34,299 nt of DNA from Caryophanales bacterium UBA4278 (GTDB taxonomy: Bacteria; Bacillota_I; Bacilli_A; RFN20; CAG-826). Positions 1-7,079 of the stretch are shown here, one piece after another; the first letter of the stretch is position 1, and every line of letters starts with the position of its first letter. Both the position numbers and the translations under genes were made by a program. Where the stretch lies: the NCBI GenBank assembly GCA_002395065.1, contig DGVS01000004.1:1-34299 (forward strand). Reading direction: 5' to 3'. The notes beneath the pieces were generated by a model that made no database searches, was not told the DNA's origin, and saw nothing but the letters and a program-made list of their open reading frames with translations.

Positions 1-419
1 TTTTTGTATAAAACATTGAGTTTTCGCTGGTTATTTTCATTAACAAAAGACATCTCTAAACCTTTCCAATTAATCTTGGTGACTCCTTCTTTCGAGGAGC
101 TAGGAAGTTTGAGTTTTCCAAAGGTAAAGAACTTCATTTTTGACTTCGTAACTTGTTCATTTGTATCGAAGTTTAGAAAGGATACTGAACCCAAAGCCAT
201 GTATGAGTTATCAGCAATAGTAAGAGCCACACCAAAATGGGAATTACCAATGTAATAATAATCCCATTCTTTAATTCGGGATTTTAATCCTTTGATTTGT
301 CCACGGTTATAATCGCGAACCAAAGACAAAGCAAAACCGGCTTCATTTAGATTTCCATTTTCATCTAAAAGAGGTCCTTGAGAGAGTTGATGTTGGTTAA
401 CTAATTCATCATTAAGCAT
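1..419 (-). CDS. DUF2804 family protein, partial (N-terminal part only)
   Basis: Reading leftward from the ATG at 419-417 gives an open frame to the window edge (about 139 residues). It starts MLNDELVNQHQLSQGPLLDE and includes the segments RIKEWDYYYIGN and ALTIADNSYM. These resemble the N-terminal region of the DUF2804 family, a group of about 330-residue proteins of unknown function. Its start overlaps the stop of the upstream membrane-protein gene by 8 nt, so the two are translationally coupled. No strong ribosome site is visible beyond an A-rich stretch. The 3' part lies outside the window. Family assignment is from remembered sequence pattern; function is unknown. Confidence 0.75.
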   Translation of the reverse strand, partial: MLNDELVNQHQLSQGPLLDENGNLNEAGFALSLVRDYNRGQIKGLKSRIKEWDYYYIGNSHFGVALTIADNSYMALGSVSFLNFDTNEQVTKSKMKFFTFGKLKLPSSSKEGVTKINWKGLEMSFVNENNQRKLNVLYK

Positions 420-1497
420 TTCTTTTGGCGTTCACTTTCTTTAAATGACGAATGATTTGATATGAAACAAAGTAGAGAATTGATGAAACTAAGAAGGCCG
501 CAAATGTCGCTAATAATGGAATGATTAACGATAAAGATCCTAAATCAATAGCCATAAAGACAACAAATGCAATTATCAATGCATCAGCGACAAGATAGAA
601 ATAAGCGCAGAATGGGACAAGCTTCTGGAATGGTCCTTTATCACGATAAACAGAAATGGCACCTAAGCCACCAAGAATCGAGACGATTCCAGTGGCAAGA
701 ATCGTAAAGATGAGTGACACTAAAGAAACATAACTAAATTCAGTGGTAACAAAGTTAATAATACCATTCGAGAAGGACATTACTCCGGCAGCAAAAGTGA
801 ATGCGCCAGCAATAATAATTGTTCTTTTAGAAAGGATTTCAGCTCGTGAAACTTGAATCCAGTTGGCCTGGAGTTGATCTTGACTAATTTGGAAAACTAA
901 TTTCTCTTTTTCATATAATGAAACAAGATCTAATCGAGTAAGGATTTTGAAACTAATCGAACGTAATTCATTTGGTGTTAGGAAGAGAACCGTGACACCT
1001 TGCCATAAGAAGACCCAGGCGGTAATATCAAGCATTTCCGAGACCAATCCATTATCCTCTAAAAATCCTTGAGCAAGAAGAAATTGACGAACAAAAAGAA
1101 TACCCACTGAAACAAGTGCTAAGACCACCGCTTCAAGTAAACGTCCGTTCTTCTCTCTGTAGATGGAATAATGAAACATCTCTAAAGAGTCTTTGAATGA
1201 TTCAATGATTTCGCCTGGTTTATATCCTTCGAAGTCATCAATTTTAAATCGAAGATCAATCTTGAACTCTAAAGGGAAAGTATCCATAATTTCGGAGACT
1301 CTTTGGAGAATTTCGGATTTAAATTTGATGACTTTGGTTGAGACAACATTGTTATCAAACATTTCACTGACTTTGTCATAGACAAGTTCAAGAGTGATAA
1401 TACGTTTTTCAACATCAATATCGTAATATTTGGATAAGATTTCAATTTGACGTTGGATTTTAAGGGATAATTGTTTCTGTTTCTTTTCTTTTTTCAT
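412..1497 (-). CDS. Unknown multi-pass membrane protein
   Basis: 361 residues that I do not recognise. The first ~115 residues are charged and soluble, with a Lys-rich start. Hydrophobic segments follow near residues 122-142, 157-176, 227-248, 258-281, 295-316 and 322-347, and the tail is basic. This suggests a cytosolic N-terminal domain followed by about six membrane helices. The TATAAT box ends 7 nt before the ATG and no ribosome site is present, so the mRNA is predicted to be leaderless. It is coupled to the downstream DUF2804 gene by an 8-nt overlap. No catalytic motif is evident. Confidence 0.8.
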   Translation of the reverse strand: MKKEKKQKQLSLKIQRQIEILSKYYDIDVEKRIITLELVYDKVSEMFDNNVVSTKVIKFKSEILQRVSEIMDTFPLEFKIDLRFKIDDFEGYKPGEIIESFKDSLEMFHYSIYREKNGRLLEAVVLALVSVGILFVRQFLLAQGFLEDNGLVSEMLDITAWVFLWQGVTVLFLTPNELRSISFKILTRLDLVSLYEKEKLVFQISQDQLQANWIQVSRAEILSKRTIIIAGAFTFAAGVMSFSNGIINFVTTEFSYVSLVSLIFTILATGIVSILGGLGAISVYRDKGPFQKLVPFCAYFYLVADALIIAFVVFMAIDLGSLSLIIPLLATFAAFLVSSILYFVSYQIIRHLKKVNAKRNA

Positions 1498-1533
1498 TAA
1501 GAAAATTATAGTTTCTTAAACTAAACAAAGCAA
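1498..1533 (-). promoter_or_regulatory. Promoter of the 412-1497 gene, leaderless layout
   Basis: On the minus strand: -35 TTGCTT (1533-1528), 17-nt spacer, -10 TATAAT (1510-1505), then 7 nt to the ATG at 1497. Transcription should begin at or within 1-2 nt of the start codon. It is back to back with the promoter of the esterase gene. Confidence 0.65.
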
Positions 1534-1537
1534 TTAT

Positions 1538-1573
1538 TTGAATTAGAAGATACAAAGTGCGACAATGCTAAAC
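1538..1573 (+). promoter_or_regulatory. Promoter of the SGNH esterase gene, leaderless layout
   Basis: -35 TTGAAT (1538-1543), 17-nt spacer, extended -10 TGC-GACAAT (hexamer 1561-1566), then 7 nt to an ATG at 1574. An earlier in-frame ATG at 1565 lies inside the -10 box and could not be in this transcript, which favours 1574 as the start. Confidence 0.55.
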
Positions 1574-2287
1574 ATGAACAAGAAAAAAATTGTTTTTATT
1601 TCATTATTGGTTGCTCTTCCAGTAATAACTGGATTAGGAACCTACTTTATTACGAATGCTATCGAACGAAAAAAGGCTGACCAAGAAAAGTATGATTTAG
1701 GTATTCGATTGTTTGAGACCCATTATTACGACCGATGTAATCTTTTTAATGAGGAAAACAAACATCTAGCAAAAATAGATGTTGCTTTCCTTGGTGATTC
1801 ATTAACAGAAGGTTATGACTTAAAAAGTTTTTATCCAGATTTGACTGTTGTTAATCGAGGTATCAGTGGGGACACCACCATCGGTTTAGAGAAGAGATTA
1901 CAAGTCTCAGCCTATGACGCTCATCCAAAGGTTATTTCGATGCTCATTGGTGCAAATAACTTTGATACGATGTTAACAAACTATGAAACAATTGTGTCAA
2001 AAATCAAACAAAATCTACCGCAAACCTCGGTTATTTTGTGCTCTTTAACATCGATGACGTCTAGTTGGGCGAAAAACAATGAAAAAGCCAAACAAAACAA
2101 CGTTAAAATTAAAAAAATCGCCGCAAAATACTCTTATGTTTACGCCGATTTATATAATCCGCTTCTTGATCCAACCACCAACGAATTAAAACAAGAATAT
2201 TCTGTTGATGGGGGACACCTAACAAAAGAAGGTTACATCGTTATAACTAGCGTTTTAAAACCAATCATTTCTAACTTCTTAAATTAG
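1574..2287 (+). CDS. SGNH/GDSL-family esterase, membrane-anchored
   Basis: 237 residues from the ATG at 1574 (an upstream in-frame ATG at 1565 falls in the promoter). Residues 5-27 form a hydrophobic N-terminal anchor or signal, so the enzyme should sit outside the membrane. The four SGNH hydrolase blocks are in order: GDS at 74-76 with nucleophile Ser76, block II NRGISGD around Gly96, block III IGANN with Asn128, and block V DGGH with Asp212 and His215. Length fits the family. Likely a lysophospholipase, acetylesterase or carbohydrate esterase; the substrate cannot be read from sequence. It stands alone, ending at a hairpin terminator. Confidence 0.88.
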   Translation: MNKKKIVFISLLVALPVITGLGTYFITNAIERKKADQEKYDLGIRLFETHYYDRCNLFNEENKHLAKIDVAFLGDSLTEGYDLKSFYPDLTVVNRGISGDTTIGLEKRLQVSAYDAHPKVISMLIGANNFDTMLTNYETIVSKIKQNLPQTSVILCSLTSMTSSWAKNNEKAKQNNVKIKKIAAKYSYVYADLYNPLLDPTTNELKQEYSVDGGHLTKEGYIVITSVLKPIISNFLN

Positions 2288-2293
2288 AGTAAA

Positions 2294-2332
2294 CAAAAAA
2301 GTCATGTCATCGTGTGTGACCTGACTTTTGAA
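2294..2332. terminator. Bidirectional terminator between esterase and LOR gene
   Basis: Inverted repeat AAAAGTCAtGTCA ... TGACcTGACTTTT around 2297-2329, with a short loop. A-runs on the left and T-runs on the right let it act for both convergent genes. Confidence 0.8.
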
Positions 2333-2337
2333 TTAAT

Positions 2338-2853
2338 TTAGTCTATATAGGTTGAGGCAGAAGCCGAAGCATCAGCATTACGTTGATCGGTAATGTTATC
2401 AATCGCAATAACTAACGCCACATAGAACATTGGATCAGCACCTTCTTCAAGGTGGAGGACGAAGGAATCTCTTAAGGAGATTTTTCGAGCGATGTGACCG
2501 ATTTCTTGACCGTTAAGTAAGATGTGGTAGTCGTAACCTAAGATGTTACCTTTGATTTCAAGATCACCAAGATCTGATGTAATAAAATAACGATCATGGA
2601 AGGAGAAGATTTTTCTTCGAATACGACAGATTTTCTTTTTGTCTGGAGTTTCGACATAAGCGCGATAGGCAAATAATCTCCAGAATTTGTTACGAACAAT
2701 ATATTTTGTTTCTCCATCGAGTGTTTGGACAAATTTCTTTCTAGTGAGAGTCCAGAATTTTCCTTTCACTTTTAAGACATCTTGTTCGTTAACATCTTTA
2801 ACAACGGATCCACCACGTAAGGAGACCCATTTATTGCGAATCATTAAATCCAT
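2338..2853 (-). CDS. LURP-one-related (LOR/DUF567-like) protein
   Basis: 171 residues, beta-strand-rich, in the pattern of the tubby-like LURP-one-related family: repeated short strands with segments such as VKGKFWTLTRKKFV, RIRRKIFSFHDRYFI and GNILGYDYHILLNGQEIGHI. The C-terminal hydrophobic stretch (MFYVALVIAIDNI) matches the family's central helix. Molecular function of bacterial members is not established; tubby-like folds can bind phosphoinositides or act as scramblase-like proteins. The ATG follows a GAGGT ribosome site. It lies 21 nt downstream of the EamA transporter gene and is probably co-transcribed. An Ala/Ser-rich tail (residues 160-168) is unremarkable. Confidence 0.75.
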   Translation of the reverse strand: MDLMIRNKWVSLRGGSVVKDVNEQDVLKVKGKFWTLTRKKFVQTLDGETKYIVRNKFWRLFAYRAYVETPDKKKICRIRRKIFSFHDRYFITSDLGDLEIKGNILGYDYHILLNGQEIGHIARKISLRDSFVLHLEEGADPMFYVALVIAIDNITDQRNADASASASTYID

Positions 2854-2874
2854 ATATAGTTACCTCTTTTTTTA

Positions 2875-3777
2875 TTATATCAAACCTGCTAACAGGTTGA
2901 GAATCATTCCCGCAAAAACAAGACTAACCGCAACGGATAATTGAACTTTATTTTTCGCTTTAAAGAAGAAAACTGTAGCAAAGGAAACGATAATGAAGTC
3001 TAATCCAATAATAATGTTAACAATCGCTGGAATGGAGTTTGGTTCGTTTAACGCAGTATAACGGAAAATCGTTAATAAAGCATTACACAGTGCTCCAAGG
3101 AAAATGTAGATCAGTTCACGCCATTGAATATGAACAATCTCTTTAATATTTTTAGTTACTAATGAGGCAATGAACATTAAACCAAAGCAAACCATCATTT
3201 CATGAAACGAAATAACATCTGTTGGAAGATGAGATAATTTTAGTTTAACAATTAAAACAAGAGTAGCGTAGAAAACGCAGGAAAAACAAGCATAAACTAA
3301 CCACATTGCTTTCTTGTTTGGGTTAAGTTTTTTGTTTATAACAATATAAATAATCCCGATTAAAACGCTAACTAAACCAGTTACATAAAGTGCGATGTTA
3401 AGTGGTTTACCACCATTAGTGACCGCACTAAAGGTAAAGATTAAGAACAATAAATTAGATAAGAATAAAAAATCTGCGGCATTAAAGTTCGTGAATGTTT
3501 CGAGATGGGTTCTTTTAATCGCTAAGAAATATAAGAACCAATTCGCTGCCGTAAAAACACCAACTACAGCAATCCAAATCCAATCTTCACCGCTTAAATC
3601 ATATAAAACTGGAAGACGTCCGTGAATTAAACAAATCAAGAAACAGGTAATTACAATAAAGAAGGATTTGACTGTTGCGTTTGTTAAGGCGCTAGCTCGA
3701 TTTGCACCAAGACGATTAAAAATCGTGTTTCCGGCGGAAGCAAACAAGGCTAGAAAGGCAAATAAGATATATTCCAT
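2875..3777 (-). CDS. EamA/DMT-superfamily transporter
   Basis: 300 residues starting at MEYILFAFLALFASAGNTIF, with about ten hydrophobic segments spread along the chain, as in the drug/metabolite transporter (EamA) superfamily. Small polar residues in helix 1 and the pseudo-duplicated arrangement agree. The open frame extends upstream through the tRNA-Ser gene, so an upstream start is excluded; the ATG at 3777-3775 is the first one clear of the tRNA and its terminator. No ribosome site precedes it. A TTTAAT hexamer 7 nt upstream could drive a leaderless mRNA, but I find no good -35. Substrate unknown. Confidence 0.82.
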   Translation of the reverse strand: MEYILFAFLALFASAGNTIFNRLGANRASALTNATVKSFFIVITCFLICLIHGRLPVLYDLSGEDWIWIAVVGVFTAANWFLYFLAIKRTHLETFTNFNAADFLFLSNLLFLIFTFSAVTNGGKPLNIALYVTGLVSVLIGIIYIVINKKLNPNKKAMWLVYACFSCVFYATLVLIVKLKLSHLPTDVISFHEMMVCFGLMFIASLVTKNIKEIVHIQWRELIYIFLGALCNALLTIFRYTALNEPNSIPAIVNIIIGLDFIIVSFATVFFFKAKNKVQLSVAVSLVFAGMILNLLAGLI

Positions 3778-3782
3778 GGATT

Positions 3783-3814
3783 TAATTAAAGAAAACCCCG
3801 GGAATCCAGGGTTT
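3783..3814 (-). terminator. Rho-independent terminator after the tRNA-Ser cluster
   Basis: On the minus strand, AAACCC ... GGGTTT (3814-3809 with 3798-3793), with additional inner GC pairs, followed by TTTTCTTTAATT. It ends only a few bases before the start of the EamA gene. Confidence 0.7.
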
Positions 3815-3824
3815 AACGTTCGGG

Positions 3825-3912
3825 CGGAGATTGAGGGATTCGAACTCTCGCGGGACTTGCATCCCCTATCGGTTTTCAAGACCGACCCCTTCAACCACTT
3901 GGGTAAATCTCC
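3825..3912 (-). tRNA. tRNA-Ser (UGA)
   Basis: 88 nt with acceptor GGAGATT/AATCTCC, G73 and the long variable arm expected of tRNA-Ser. The anticodon loop CTTGAAA gives anticodon UGA. The T arm contains GTTCGAATC. CCA is not encoded. The tRNA with a CAU anticodon lies 6 nt upstream and both share one transcript. Confidence 0.95.
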
Positions 3913-3918
3913 ATCAGG

Positions 3919-3990
3919 TGGACCCAGTAGATCCTGACACTACAACCAGTCGGTTATGAGCCGAATGCTCTTCCTTTGAGCTATGGGTCC
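3919..3990 (-). tRNA. tRNA with CAU anticodon, probably tRNA-Ile2 (or Met), aberrant T arm
   Basis: 72 nt. Acceptor GGACCCA/TGGGTCC with A73, D stem GCTC/GAGC, anticodon loop CTCATAA (CAU). The GGACC acceptor with A73 resembles Gram-positive tRNA-Ile2, whose C34 becomes lysidine; a separate, normal elongator tRNA-Met lies at 5229-5305. The T arm is odd: GTAG/CTAC closes only four pairs, and the loop TGTCAGGAT lacks the canonical GTTCRANNC, with G at 54, G at 58 and a T-T mismatch at 53:61. Pair 27:43 is also mismatched. It may be functional or decaying. CCA is not encoded. Confidence 0.75.
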
Positions 3991-4007
3991 AGCTTGTGTC
4001 GGTAAGT

Positions 4008-4016
4008 AATATAGCA
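4008..4016 (-). promoter_or_regulatory. Extended -10 promoter of the CAU-tRNA/tRNA-Ser unit
   Basis: Minus strand TGC-TATATT (4016-4008), 17 nt before the tRNA 5' end. A -35 match is weak (TTGTAT with a 20-nt spacer), which an extended -10 can tolerate. Confidence 0.45.
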
Positions 4017-4108
4017 CAAATTTGTATTTGTTTATACAATTTTTGCTTTCCTTACCTCGTTTTCTGTCAGGATCGCAGGGTCCATGGATAGGGGTCGGTC
4101 CAAAAATA

Positions 4109-4142
4109 TCAGTGAAAATCTCACTGAAATATCCTTTATAAT
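4109..4142 (+). promoter_or_regulatory. tRNA-Pro promoter with inverted repeat over the -35 region
   Basis: TATAAT at 4137-4142, 8 nt before the tRNA 5' end. The place where a -35 box should be (about 4114-4119) is instead inside a perfect 7-bp inverted repeat, TCAGTGA (4109-4115) and TCACTGA (4121-4127), separated by 5 nt. This could be a regulator site. The rest of the gap, 4020-4108, shows nothing recognisable. Confidence 0.45.
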
Positions 4143-4150
4143 AAAAATGT

Positions 4151-4227
<77 letters not shown>

Positions 4228-4230
4228 TTT

Positions 4231-4995
4231 TTATTTCTTATTCACAAAAGTAAAACGATGGCCTAAATAATCAATGTCTTCTGCTAAATTTGGCCAGTAG
4301 AACACACAAAGATTTCTTCTATATTCAGAAACGATTTCTTTATCGACATATCGAGCACGAGGCTTTAGAAAAAATGGTCCGATATGTAAACAATTGAAAT
4401 AGCCCCATGCTTTTTTATGAATATAGGTTGATATTTGGTGATAACAAACAAGATTTCCATAATCAGGGGTCCCAAAATAAAAATAGTCGACACTATTAGC
4501 TAAAGGATCTAAGCCTTGGATCATTGTTCGATGAAAAACATCCATTATTAAGTCATAAGAGGAGTTTAATTCATCGTTTGCGCGCTTGATGCGGTCTGCG
4601 TACATAAATGTTAGTTCCATTGTGTTAAAACGCTTTGTGCCTGTTCCATCAAGTGTCCCATCACCATAATGGTGAAGAAGTATTGTATCGAGAGTTTCCT
4701 GTGATACACCCTTGATTTTTAGAAAATTAATAACACTATGAATCTCCTCGCTATGAACTTCGGTCGTATGTCCCATTTTTACAGAGATAAAACGTTTTTT
4801 ACCTTTATATTGAACATAGATATCTGGTTTAAAGACATCATCTAAGTGTTTTGCTTCAATTACATCATTTCCATTTGCATCTGGAAAAATCATTCGAAGC
4901 ATTGTTTGTAAGTTTAAATTGATCTGAGATAATTTTCTTCCATCAATTAAACTAGCGATTTGGATTTCATTTAAAATACCATTATTTGAACTCAT
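4231..4995 (-). CDS. Orphan hypothetical protein, possibly PD-(D/E)XK-nuclease-like
   Basis: 254 residues from the ATG at 4995, chosen because a strong AAAGGAGG site lies 7 nt upstream; an alternative upstream ATG at 5031 has no such site. I do not recognise the family. Residues 47-73 hold acidic residues, then KPDIY (Asp58), then FISVK (Lys73), a spacing like the PD-(D/E)XK nuclease core, but with Ser in place of the second acidic residue. A segment near 118-128 (HHYGDGTLDGTG) is Gly/Asp-rich. No methyltransferase or toxin partner is adjacent. It sits alone between tRNA clusters, a common site for acquired genes. The nuclease idea is inference. Confidence 0.7.
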   Translation of the reverse strand: MSSNNGILNEIQIASLIDGRKLSQINLNLQTMLRMIFPDANGNDVIEAKHLDDVFKPDIYVQYKGKKRFISVKMGHTTEVHSEEIHSVINFLKIKGVSQETLDTILLHHYGDGTLDGTGTKRFNTMELTFMYADRIKRANDELNSSYDLIMDVFHRTMIQGLDPLANSVDYFYFGTPDYGNLVCYHQISTYIHKKAWGYFNCLHIGPFFLKPRARYVDKEIVSEYRRNLCVFYWPNLAEDIDYLGHRFTFVNKK

Positions 4996-5021
4996 GTGAG
5001 TACCTCCTTTGTGATAAATTA

Positions 5022-5046
5022 AGCGACACAACAGTTTTTTGTCGCT
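5022..5046 (-). promoter_or_regulatory. Inverted repeat in the leader of the 4231-4995 gene
   Basis: Perfect 7-bp arms AGCGACA (5022-5028) and TGTCGCT (5040-5046) separated by 11 nt. It lies between the ribosome site and a possible -10 TATAAT at 5112-5107. It could be an operator or a leader hairpin; no T-run follows it, so it is not a classic terminator. Confidence 0.4.
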
Positions 5047-5190
5047 CTACTATCTTTATTCGTAAAAAATGAGTAAAAATGTTCAAACAATTTTTCTAAA
5101 AATATTATTATATTTTTAATTTTTTGAGGTGGGAATCTTTTTTCACCGAAATTGGCCGATTGGAAGTTCATTTAAGCGTTTTTTTCGCAT

Positions 5191-5218
5191 AAAAAAATCT
5201 CTCTTTGGTTTGAGAGAT
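5191..5218 (-). terminator. Terminator of the tRNA-Ala/tRNA-Met unit
   Basis: Minus strand ATCTCTC - 8-nt loop - GAGAGAT followed by seven T. It lies 11 nt beyond the CCA end of tRNA-Met. The neighbouring stretch 5047-5190 is AT-rich and shows no gene. Confidence 0.9.
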
Positions 5219-5228
5219 AGATGTATTT

Positions 5229-5305
5229 TGGTAGCTGAGGAGGGACTTGAACCCCCGACCTTGAAGGTATGAACTTCCTGCTCTAGCCAGCTGAGCTACT
5301 CAGCC
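5229..5305 (-). tRNA. tRNA-Met (CAU), elongator type
   Basis: 77 nt including encoded CCA. Acceptor GGCTGAG/CTCAGCT with a G1-U72 wobble and A73, as in Firmicutes elongator tRNA-Met. Anticodon loop TTCATAC gives CAU. D arm GCTC/GAGC and T arm GGGGGTTCAAGTCCCTC are canonical. It is processed from one transcript with tRNA-Ala, 6 nt upstream. Confidence 0.93.
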
Positions 5306-5311
5306 AAATTT

Positions 5312-5387
5312 TGGTGGATCTGAAGAGGATCGAACTCTCTACCTCCTGAATGCAAATCAGGCGCTCTCCCAGGTGAGCTACAGACCC
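5312..5387 (-). tRNA. tRNA-Ala (UGC)
   Basis: 76 nt with encoded CCA. Acceptor GGGTCTG/CAGATCC carries the G3-U70 identity pair of tRNA-Ala. Anticodon stem CCTGA/TCAGG with loop TTTGCAT gives UGC. First gene of the Ala-Met unit. Confidence 0.96.
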
Positions 5388-5398
5388 AGCGCAAAATA

Positions 5399-5426
5399 AT
5401 TATACATAGTTTGTTGTAATAAACAA
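5399..5426 (-). promoter_or_regulatory. Promoter of the tRNA-Ala/tRNA-Met unit
   Basis: Minus strand -35 TTGTTT (5426-5421), 16-nt spacer, -10 TATAAT (5404-5399), 11 nt before the tRNA-Ala 5' end. It begins 24 nt downstream of the cysE stop. Confidence 0.7.
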
Positions 5427-5450
5427 CAGAAATTTATTTTGGTCTTACGC

Positions 5451-6155
5451 TCATTTGTGAGAGCGCATGATTAACTCTGGTTTCGGATTTTTCACCGTTG
5501 TATGAGGTGGTACGTCTTCACGGAGGTAGGTGTTCGATCCGATGATGACATCGTCTCCAATGTGGATATCTCCAAGAATTGTCGCGTTCGCATAGATAGT
5601 GACATCATCACCAATTGTTGGGTGACGTTTCACTCCATGAATATCAGGGGCGTGTGTCACGCTAATCGCACCTAAGGTGACTCCTTGATATAAAATAGCA
5701 CGCTTACCAATGATTGTTGTTTCACCAATGACAATACCAGTTCCGTGATCGATAAAGAATGGTACGCCAATCTTTGCGGCTGGATGAATATCAATCCCAG
5801 TTTTGCTATGTGCTTCTTCAGAGATAATTCGAGCGCATAATTTGTAGCCCATTTCATAAAGAAGATGGGCAATGCGATAGTAAACTATCGCTTTAAAACC
5901 TGGGTAAGCGTAGACAACTTCTTCTTCACTATCCACTGCTGGATCACTTTCCATAAAGAAAGAGAGGTCTTGTTCAAGATCTTTTTTGATTGAATCAAGA
6001 CCTCTGATAAAGTCTTTTGAGTCAAGACAACCTAAACAAGATAGACAACTAGAAATCGAACTTTCGTTTTCACTTGGATGAGAAACAATAAAAAGAGCTT
6101 TAATCGATTCCTCAACAAGTTTTAAGATTTGTTCGTAATTTCTTTTTTCTACCAT
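5451..6155 (-). CDS. cysE: Serine O-acetyltransferase (EpsC-like)
   Basis: 234 residues. It acetylates L-serine with acetyl-CoA to O-acetylserine, the substrate of the cysteine synthase encoded just upstream. The C-terminal half (about residues 115-225) shows left-handed beta-helix hexapeptide repeats, with AHSKTGIDIHPAAKIG, FIDHGTGIVIGE and a loop containing VKRHPTIGDDV, all typical of the family. The longer N-terminal domain with DPAVDSEEEVVYAYPGF matches the EpsC-type subgroup. The start overlaps the cysK stop by 7 nt (ATGGTAG), so the pair is translationally coupled. A cysteine cluster (SCLSCLGC, residues 36-43) in the N-terminal domain is unusual. No terminator is visible before the tRNA promoter downstream. 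Confidence 0.93.
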   Translation of the reverse strand: MVEKRNYEQILKLVEESIKALFIVSHPSENESSISSCLSCLGCLDSKDFIRGLDSIKKDLEQDLSFFMESDPAVDSEEEVVYAYPGFKAIVYYRIAHLLYEMGYKLCARIISEEAHSKTGIDIHPAAKIGVPFFIDHGTGIVIGETTIIGKRAILYQGVTLGAISVTHAPDIHGVKRHPTIGDDVTIYANATILGDIHIGDDVIIGSNTYLREDVPPHTTVKNPKPELIMRSHK

Positions 6156-7015
6156 TGATAGCGGTCTCCTTTGTCTGGAAGTATTACCACAATCTTTTTG
6201 TTAGTAAGATTATGGCTAACGCTATAATTATACGCAGCTTTTAAAGCAGCGCCAGCACTAACTCCAACAAAGTAATCTTGTTTGTGAAGGATTTTTGCTC
6301 CTTCTAATGCTTCTATATAAGAAACTGTGACAACATCTGCTAAATAATCTTTTGAGAAAATCGAAGGGATGAAGTTTGCACCAATCCCCTCAATTTTGTG
6401 AGGATTTGCAGTGCCTTTTGTGATTAATGGAGATTCAGTTGGTTCCACACCAATGACTTTCACTGGATTTTCTTTATCATGGAAATATCTAGAAATTCCA
6501 GTAACTGTGCCTCCGGTACCAATTCCGGCAAAAATATAATCAGGATTTGGCAGGGATTTTTCAATTTGTGGAGCGGTAATCACAATATGTGATTCCACAT
6601 TGAGAGGCTGGTTAAACTGGTTAAATTCGAAAGAATGAGGAATTTCAGTCAGTAATTGCTGGACTTTTTCCTTACAAGCTTTCATTCCACCACCATTAAC
6701 TTCCACCAATGTGGCCCCATATTTTTTGATGAGATCTTTCCTTCCTTGTGACGCACTTGCTGGAAGAACGATGATGGCTTTGTAACCAAATTCTTTTTGG
6801 AAATAGGCTAAACCAATGCCGGTATTTCCGCTTGTTGCTTCAATCACAACACTGTCTTTGGTTAACGTACCATCCTTTTTTAAAGAAGAAAGAATGTAAT
6901 AGACCGGAATATCTTTTACTGATCCGCTAGGATTAACGGATTCATCTTTGACGTAAAAGTGGTTTTTACTTCCGTATACAAAAACTTCTTTAAGGTTTTC
7001 GTTTCCTAATTTCAT
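6149..7015 (-). CDS. cysK: Cysteine synthase (O-acetylserine sulfhydrylase)
   Basis: 288 residues, fold-type II PLP enzyme that makes cysteine from O-acetylserine and sulfide in the cytosol. The PLP lysine is Lys34 in NPSGSVKD, the substrate loop TSGNTG is at 61-66, the phosphate-binding GTGGTVTG follows, and the tail ends in LPDKGDRYQW, close to the family's PDxGERY. It is about 20 residues shorter than usual at the N terminus, lacking the common IGNTPLV segment. I see no ribosome site; the chosen ATG (7015) follows an AT-rich leader. First gene of the cysK-cysE pair. Cystathionine beta-synthase-like activity is a less likely alternative. Confidence 0.92.
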   Translation of the reverse strand: MKLGNENLKEVFVYGSKNHFYVKDESVNPSGSVKDIPVYYILSSLKKDGTLTKDSVVIEATSGNTGIGLAYFQKEFGYKAIIVLPASASQGRKDLIKKYGATLVEVNGGGMKACKEKVQQLLTEIPHSFEFNQFNQPLNVESHIVITAPQIEKSLPNPDYIFAGIGTGGTVTGISRYFHDKENPVKVIGVEPTESPLITKGTANPHKIEGIGANFIPSIFSKDYLADVVTVSYIEALEGAKILHKQDYFVGVSAGAALKAAYNYSVSHNLTNKKIVVILPDKGDRYQW

Positions 7016-7079
7016 GGCGATATTTTTTCACACACTTTTAAATAGTGCAAATAATACGATAATTTCTTCAATTATATTA

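Noticed and set aside
1..255. 83-residue plus-strand open frame at the left edge
   Set aside because: It is antisense to the DUF2804 coding frame, which shows the family pattern.
3778..3894. Longer N terminus for the EamA transporter (39 extra residues)
   Set aside because: The extension would be translated through the tRNA-Ser gene and its terminator; the homologous membrane start begins at the ATG at 3777.
4996..5190. Possible riboswitch or small RNA in the tRNA-flanked gap
   Set aside because: Only an inverted repeat (5022-5046) and AT-rich sequence are visible; no recognised riboswitch core.
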